Notes under the pieces: model-generated
Seen by the model: only the letters and a program-made list of their open reading frames with translations
Databases searched by the model: none
What the model was told of the DNA's origin: nothing
In this document: positions 58,860-64,000 of the stretch, in pieces
How positions within the stretch are numbered: position 1 is the first letter of the stretch
Layout of the letters: each line of letters starts with the position of its first letter
Translations under genes and position numbers: made by a program
Source of the DNA: Haematococcus lacustris
Lineage: Eukaryota; Chlorophyta; Chlorophyceae; Chlamydomonadales; Haematococcaceae
Direction: 5' to 3'
Assembly: GCA_030144725.1 (NCBI GenBank)
Contig: JASKMD010000015.1
Location: 1,110,054-1,174,053, forward strand
DNA length: 64,000 bases

Positions 58860-59113
58860 AGAAAATACAAGGAACACGATACTAAGGGGATGTGTGTGAG
58901 TAAGAGCTACAGGGGATGTGTGTGAGTAAGAGCTACAGGTAGTAGAGACCTGGTAGGTAGAGTAGTAGACCTGGAGCACACACACACACACACCAGAATG
59001 GCTGAGCTGAAGTGGGCATTAGGCACACCAGAAATAGCTTTTACAACCACGATCTCGCAGCCTGTGTTTAATTACTACTAGTGCTTTGTTTGGTGTAGCA
59101 TGAGGGCTGTAGG
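58860..59113 (+). ncRNA. Conserved 3' block of Fanzor copy 2, possible guide RNA and right end
   Basis: From GGGGATGTGTGTGAGTAAGA to GCATGAGGGCTGTA this non-coding stretch resembles 63520-63709 downstream of Fanzor copy 1, with small insertions. In TnpB and Fanzor loci the guide RNA is normally encoded over the 3' end of the gene and the element's right end, so this is the candidate position. RNA identity is inference; only the conservation is seen. Confidence 0.35.
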
Positions 59114-59121
59114 GATCAAAA

Positions 59122-59128
59122 TATAAAA
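59122..59128 (+). promoter_or_regulatory. TATAAAA box upstream of the Cys-rich gene
   Basis: TATAAAA lies about 90 bp upstream of the ATG at 59216 and just outside the Fanzor 3' block. Confidence 0.35.
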
Positions 59129-59215
59129 ACTTATGTAAACTTATGGAGACTTTCCGCAAGTTGACCCGTCATTGACTGGAAGAACGCCTGCAAACCCATC
59201 AAGGCGAACTGCGAC

Positions 59216-60751
59216 ATGCCCTTTGCCTTGCTCGAAAAGAAGCCTGCGCGCCCATACCTACGGCTGTGCAAGAAGTGCGCAGGAAAGGGACAGCTTTCGT
59301 ATTTTGACCAATACCAGCGCAAAGTCTACGGTGAGTTTCGCACGTGCCAACGTCCATGCAGAGCTCCGTGCAAGCCTTGTCCAGACTTTGCTGCAGGCCC
59401 ATGCGACCATTGCTCCAGTGGCAGTGGGCCCTATGCTCTGGGCGTGTCAGTCAAATGCAGTTGTCAAAAAGCTGCGGTGCCATTCAGCTGGGCCCTCGGC
59501 ACAGAAATCAAGCACATGAAGCGAGTCCTAGAGGTGGGAGACAGTAGCTACTTAAGGAATGCAGTGGACCCAACAGTTTACCCAACAATGAGCAGCACGT
59601 TGAGCGCACAGCTAACCAGCTTGAGGTGCTTTGTGCAGAAAGAGGACATTGCAGTTTTGATGGCGCTTGAGGCCGCCTTGGCTGGTGAAGGAACCGCAGT
59701 ACTGCTCCAGTGTGAAGTGTGTGGGGCAAAATACCTGGCAAAGGATGGGCCTGGCCGTCGCCGTAAGATCAGCACTGAGGTGAGATGTATCCAATAACCA
59801 GTGCTTCCAGATTGGCAGTGGGAGCAGGGTCAACGGTGACAGCGGCAGCAGTACATGCAAGTGGCCAGCAGGGGCGGCATGTAGCCCACTTTTCCTGGGT
59901 TGTACAGTGGCAACGGCTGGGCCGTGCCCCCTGACTGCCTGCAGAAGGAGGTGGCTGACGCCGACAAGGAGCACAACCGACTGATTGCCTCCACCTTAGT
60001 CGCCAATGGCATTGTGCGAGACCTCAGCAAGCCAGCAGGCGCCTTGGTAGCCGTGCACCCGCTGCCCACACAGCCCGCACAGGATGCAGCGTCAGCTGTG
60101 GTGGTGCGGGTGCATGTAAGGGCAGGAAGGAGCCCAGCCCCCACACTTCCCCTCCCTGCCTCCGCCCCAGCACCTCTCCCACCCTCAGCCCTCCCTGCTA
60201 CAGCCTTGGCTTTGCCACCGCAGCTTGGTCCCACAGCCGCCAGCTCGTACAGCCTGAGCCTAGCCATGCCCCCTGACAGCCTGATGTCCGAGGGTGCCTT
60301 GCCAGCCGGCAGCCCCTGCCGCCCCATGTCCCCTCACCACAGCTTCATTCACAACTTCCAGCACAGCAGGCACCTCAGCGTGGCCTCAGCAGCTGCCGCT
60401 GTTTTGGGAGACAACGCAGCCGCTGAGCTCAGTGACTCAGACTCTGAAGACTACACACCCTCTGTGCGGAGAGCTGGTCCGTCACGCTTCAGCCATGACC
60501 TGCCCCGGCCAGCCGCCAGCTCCAGCACCCAGCCGCCCAGCCACCACCCCTGGCCTGAGGCTGGGGCGGGCAGGGAGGCTGAGCGGCGATCTAGAGAAAA
60601 CCCACGCGAAGGGGTGCTGGCCCTGTCTCCCGTGCAGGAGGAGGGGGCCAGGCTACAGAGTGCTGGGCGTCATCTGGCACCTAGGAAGGGGCCAGGGCTG
60701 CAAGCACAGCCCGGTGCACACTCCGCCATCAGCCCTGTGTCCATGTTGTGA
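59216..60751 (+). CDS. Hypothetical Cys-rich protein
   Basis: I do not recognise the family. Exon 1 from 59216 reads MPFALLEKKPARPYLRLCKK and has CKKC, followed, either directly or after a possible intron from 59331, by GPCDHC and KCSCQK, which together could bind zinc. Then come VDPTVYPTMSSTLSAQLTSL, ALEAALAGEGTAVLLQCEVC and CEVCGAKYL. A donor at about 59780 joins ISTE to KEVADADKEHNRLIASTLVA in the next exon (from about 59945), with NGIVRDLSKPAGALVAVHPL. The rest is Pro/Ser-rich with an acidic ELSDSDSEDY stretch and stops at 60751. The conserved-looking, non-repetitive N-terminal part suggests a real gene, perhaps a nucleic-acid-binding protein; equally it could belong to one of the surrounding elements. 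Confidence 0.5.
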
Positions 60752-61933
60752 GACTGGCGAGAAACAACTGCATGTCACACCACATCAGGGCCCAGCTGTG
60801 GGTGAACCGCAAACCATGGCTGCCCAACCATTTAGTCTGGTGCTGACAACCCTAGTGCCAGTAATGCTGGTCCTGGTGAGCATGGTGCCAGCTCCAGCGG
60901 GTCTGGTGCCATGCCCCATTCTGGTAAGGGTCCTTGTCAGCTACCCTCAGCTGCCCCTGCTGGCAGTGTGCTGGCCATTTTGGCAAGGCTCCTTGTCAGC
61001 TACCCTCAACTGGCTTGCCTTTTGTGCGCAGTGTGCTTATTGTGCATGAAGTCTTGCACTGGGACAGTAAAGGCTTCAAAGGTTCTAGCTTAGCGCCACA
61101 AATGGTCTATGTGCAAGAGGATTGTGGGGGGCAAAACACCAGGAGTAGAGGGAGCGCCAGGAGGGAGATAGTGATAGGTGGCTTACACCGCTCAAGCCGT
61201 CAGCCGTTAGGCTGCTTGGCCGCCCTCCCCCTCTAGGGGTTCGGGACGAGAGGGAGGGCCAGGAGGGGGAGGCATGGGCCCCATCTCAGGGAGCATGTCC
61301 ACCCCCTTTGCTTAGATTGATTGTGCAGCAAGCAGCCCACTGCCCATCTGTATCTTGGCCCTATGCAATGCCATATCTTGTACACAGCGTCATGAGGTGT
61401 CTGTTGCTGACCTGCCTGTGGTGACGTGTGCATGTCGCTCTCCCAGGGCTTGCTGATAACTGTTTAGTGCTTCGTACGGCTGGAATTCCAGTCAGGCCAG
61501 TGCCAGTGCAGCATGACCTGCCTGCCAGTCCAGCGCATGGGTTGGGCCATCTGCTTGCAAAATTGAGTCTATAACACTTGCCACCTGTGAGTGTCGATGG
61601 TTGTGAATCATGGCATGTGCGTTCGGCAATGCATGCAAACACCATAAAGAAGGGGTGCAAGGTGGTGCTGCCTGTCTGCTGGCAAAGTCATTGCACAACT
61701 TCAACCTTCCTGATTGTTGTGTTTCATGACCCTTTAGATTGTTATTGAGGTGTTGATAATAAAGCACAGTTAAAACTTGTCATGTCGTACACCAGCAGTT
61801 GAGGTAATGCAAAATGGGCAACCGAGTGCGTAGCTTGCATGCCTCGGTGTGCAAGTTGATATCCCTGCTGTGCAATCGGTGTGCAAGTTCGGTATCGGTG
61901 TGCAAGTTCGGTATCGGTGTGCAAGTTGATATC
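60752..61933. other. Spacer with short repeats
   Basis: No conserved ORF. It contains GGTCCTTGTCAGCTACCCTCA-type duplicates at 60930-61010, the second copy of the short dispersed repeat (61166-61247), and three tandem copies of a unit with GGTATCGGTGTGCAAGTT at about 61870-61930. Confidence 0.5.
61166..61247 (+). repeat. Short dispersed repeat, copy 2
   Basis: Same sequence as 52541-52606 with 7 extra bases (TCAGCCG duplicated). It has a weak resemblance to a tRNA B box (GGGTTCGGGAC), but no tRNA structure. Confidence 0.85.
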
Positions 61934-62702
61934 TAAGGTTCCCAAATAGACATCTCTATGTCCCATGTAGTAAATAGTATAGACTAGAGATAGTAAATAG
62001 TGTAGACTAGTCGACTATTTCGTCACCAAATCAGCTCGTTTCAGTCGCAACGGGGCGTACATTAGCTCACCAGACACGTCGTGCTAGTCTTAAGAGCAGT
62101 CAGTATCAGTTGCTATTCTGTTGATCTGCCGGCCAAAGGATTGCCCACTTCCTTATCGACGAACTCCGATGGCTGCAGCTGCTGGCCCATCGGGCGGCAC
62201 GCAGCCAAAGAGGAAGCTGGGAGCATTAGAATTGCAGACCAAGCTTCGAGATAGCATCTACAGCAAGCGCTTCTCATTTCAGGTCTATGAGTTTCAAGGA
62301 CAAAGCCGTTTGCGGCAATTGTGACCAGTCCTATAGCTGCGTGAACATGTCTACCACAAATGAACACAAGTGCAAGCCAAAGCGACAGCGTGCGTACACG
62401 ACACCAGATGGACCAGCAGCAGCAGCAGCCGAAGAGCTGCCTTTCCAGCGAATTGCGAAGTGCTGGAATGGTACCTGTGTTGTGGAGCAATTCTGGCAGA
62501 AATTCTCTATATGCAGGGGAATGTTAACTGCGACAATGATGACAACGAGTCTTCCCGCTGAAACTGCTAATAGCTCTGCAATCGCCTAGGACAAGTTTTT
62601 TTTTTGCATGGAGCGACTAGACTATCTCTATTCTAGTCAAAAATAGTACTACTTCGACTAGTACTATATCTAGTCTATTTATAGTCTATTTTAGGAACCT
62701 TA
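61934..62702 (+). mobile_element. hAT-2: 769-bp hAT-like element
   Basis: The ends are inverted (TAAGGTTCCCAAATAGAC at the left, TAAGGTTCCTAAAATAGAC as complement of the right) and flanked by the perfect 8-bp duplication TTGATATC (61926-61933 and 62703-62710). Many CTAGT/ACTAG motifs fill the subterminal parts. It carries a BED-finger ORF but lacks the transposase body, so it should depend on a partner. Confidence 0.87.
62169..62589 (+). pseudogene. BED zinc-finger fragment of hAT transposase
   Basis: A first frame starts at 62169 (MAAAAGPSGGTQPKRKLGAL) and runs to about 62283. A second frame from 62287 has VCGNCDQSYSCVNMSTTNEH followed by KCKP, the CxxC...H...C pattern of BED fingers that let hAT transposases bind DNA, and stops at 62589. 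The two are in different frames and may be joined at the TTTCAG acceptor near 62283. No catalytic or dimerisation region follows. Confidence 0.6.
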
Positions 62703-62714
62703 TTGATATCCCAT

Positions 62715-62734
62715 GAGCAGGTTGGCTTGAAATG
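62715..62734 (+). repeat. Left copy of direct repeat bounding Fanzor copy 1
   Basis: GAGCAGGTTGGCTTGAAATG here recurs exactly at 63731-63750. TTGATATCCC lies just to the left of both copies. Confidence 0.9.
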
Positions 62735-63467
62735 GCCCTGGCCTATGGGGCAGCTAGCTTCAGCGGCAGCGGCAGCATTGGCTGCAGGGGTGTCCCAGTC
62801 AGCCAGATGCAGAAGGAGGCAGTGAATCAGTTCGGGGCAGGGCGTGTGGTGCTGGTGGATGAGTTCCGCACCAGCCGGGTCAGCTCAGCCTACAGCAGCC
62901 CCAGTGAGGCCCTCCCTGGGCAGCCGCCTGAGTCCTTCAGGTGAGAGGGTCAGTGAGAGAGGGTCAGTGGGAGAGGGTCAGGGTAGTGCTGGGAGGTGGT
63001 GGAGTCAAGGTGGCTGGGTAGGGTCAAGATTGGGAAGGTAAGGAATAATCTTACAAATGTGCATTGCCCCATGTGTCCATGCAGGTGGCTGCGGCCAGTG
63101 TACAGCGAAGCAAAGCGCTCCCAAGTCAGGGGCTTGATGTGCTCAACAAGCAACAACATCAGGTAAGCAATGGCCAGACACTGCACATGTGCATGGCTGC
63201 AACATATCCCACATGAAATGACACATGACATGGCACATGACTTGACTTCATGCATCTCCCACACCCATGTGCAGGTTCTATGACCGGGACGTCTCAGCCG
63301 CGCTAAACATCCGCCGCTGTGCAGTCGGCCCAGGCCCACGCCCCACTGAGCTGTGCTACTGGGAGGGCCGCCCAGCCATGCCAAAGCCAGGCCGGCAAGG
63401 CCAGGAGTGGGTGTACTTGCGTGACAAGGCCCTGTTGCGTAAGTGGCGGCGCAAGTGGCGGCAATAG
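62732..63467 (+). CDS. Fanzor-family nuclease, C-terminal half (copy 1)
   Basis: Fanzors are eukaryotic TnpB relatives, RNA-guided endonucleases usually carried by transposons. Three exons join in phase: 62732-62940, 63085-63162, 63275-63467, giving about 159 residues. MALAYGAASFSGSGSIGCRG and VPVSQMQKEAVNQFGAGRVV lead to VVLVDEFRTSRVSS, where DEFRTS carries the RuvC-II Glu. SQVRGLMCSTSNNIRFYDRD and VSAALNIRRC give the RuvC-III Asp in DRDVSAALNI. The tail has TELCYWEGRPAMPK and a Lys/Arg-rich end. The Cys residues that normally follow RTS to form a zinc ribbon are Ser here. Full Fanzors have roughly 400 residues or more, so the N-terminal half with the first RuvC Asp is missing; the ATG at 62732 may be fortuitous, just inside a 20-bp direct repeat. 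Probably a 5'-truncated copy. Confidence 0.7.
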
Positions 63468-63714
63468 CCAGTTACAGCAAGACAATCCAAGAAACCAAGA
63501 TACCAAACCCCTCACAAAGGGGATGTGTGTGAGTAAGAGCTATAGAGTAGGGTAGAGCTCTTGCTAGTAGTAGCCTGGAGGCACACACACCAGAAGGCTG
63601 AGCTGAAGTGGGCAGTAGGCACACTGTCAGTAGCCTTTACAACAGCGATCTCGCAGCCTGTGTTTGATTACAACTCATGCTTTATTTTGGTGTTGCATGA
63701 GGGCTGTATAAAGC
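63468..63714 (+). ncRNA. Conserved 3' block of Fanzor copy 1, possible guide RNA and right end
   Basis: The non-coding sequence after the stop, with GGGGATGTGTGTGAGTAAGA, CACACACCAGAAGGCTGAGC and GATCTCGCAGCCTGTGTTTG, recurs after copy 2 up to GCATGAGGGCTGTA (63695-63709 here). Conservation beyond the coding region and an abrupt end of similarity suggest an element boundary near 63709. The guide-RNA role is inference from how this family is organised. Confidence 0.35.
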
Positions 63715-63730
63715 TTGATATCCCTGCTAG

Positions 63731-63750
63731 GAGCAGGTTGGCTTGAAATG
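63731..63750 (+). repeat. Right copy of direct repeat bounding Fanzor copy 1
   Basis: Exact copy of 62715-62734. With the left copy it frames the whole Fanzor fragment and its 3' block, as expected for a captured or tandemly duplicated segment. Confidence 0.9.
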
Positions 63751-64000
63751 TGCCTCACGTGCCTTGCTTCGCACATTTTGTGCTTCGTATGACGAGGGTC
63801 GGGCTTTGACGATGCCCTAAACAAAAGCTAACCCTGGCCACGATGGCTCTGCGCCGCATGGAGCCATGGACTGGCTCCAGAGTAGCAGCTCGAATGCACA
63901 GGGCGCGCGTCTGTCGCGCGCGGGATAGCGACCTGTTGGCATGGCAACCAACAAAACCTCTTCTGCTAGACAAGCCAGCACGACCGCCAGCACGCCCACA
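63751..64000. other. Window end, one frame open to the edge
   Basis: A plus-strand frame from ATG at 63843 (MALRRMEPWTGSRVAARMHR) stays open to the last base. It is Arg/Ala-rich and could start a gene continuing past the window. Nothing else was recognised. Confidence 0.2.

Noticed and set aside
63755..63999. Minus-strand ORFs at the window end
   Set aside because: Arg/Ala-rich frames without any recognisable motif; likely chance in GC-rich DNA.

Overview
The window looks like nuclear DNA of a chlamydomonadalean green alga. The evidence is its high GC content, intron-dense genes with short conserved exons, CAG/CTG runs that encode poly-Gln or poly-Ala, very abundant intronic simple repeats, and a plastid D1-processing protease with a bipartite lumen-targeting leader. 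A Haematococcus-like genome is my best guess; this is inference from overall character and not a database match. A run of exactly 500 N at 46001-46500 marks a scaffold gap.

Region by region. (1) 1-7092, minus strand: a YLPM1/ZAP3-like P-loop protein with poly-Gln. (2) 7886-14984, plus: an ANP/NPK1-type MAP kinase kinase kinase. (3) 16081-19961, minus: a LIKE-COV (DUF502) membrane protein, with a 0.9-kb insertion in one intron. It is divergent from (4) 20208-23178, plus: the splicing factor Yju2/CWC16. (5) 23681-30227, plus: a lumenal CtpA-type S41 protease. (6) 30516-31604, minus: a frameshifted, probably element-derived ORF. (7) 32010-36774, plus: an organelle-targeted J-domain protein. (8) 38190-45999, plus: the DCB region of a BIG-type ARF-GEF, interrupted by a 5.5-kb intronic array of a 67-bp repeat and cut off by the gap. 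(9) 47938-49532, minus: OSCP1. (10) 51128-51906, plus: Mago nashi.

From 52.8 kb onward the window is a nest of mobile elements. A 2.9-kb hAT element (hAT-1) with a transposase gene lies at 52868-55779. Two 248-bp MITEs derived from it lie at 55799-56046 and 58504-58751, and a second hAT-like element with a BED finger lies at 61934-62702. A 2.1-kb element with perfect 26-bp inverted ends (56269-58415) contains its own MITE. Two copies of the C-terminal nuclease half of a Fanzor (eukaryotic TnpB-like, RNA-guided nuclease family) sit at 56216-58859 (shattered) and 62732-63467 (open), and a third tail remnant follows the gap at 46878-47006. The two main Fanzor copies share a conserved 3' non-coding block, which is where guide RNAs of this family are normally encoded. 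This cluster is the most interesting part of the window.

The host genes do not form an operon. Three of them (YLPM1-like, Yju2, Mago) act in RNA processing, but nothing shows this to be more than coincidence. Exon coordinates come from matching conserved family blocks to GT-AG or GC-AG boundaries by eye; outer ends of genes are less certain than inner exons.
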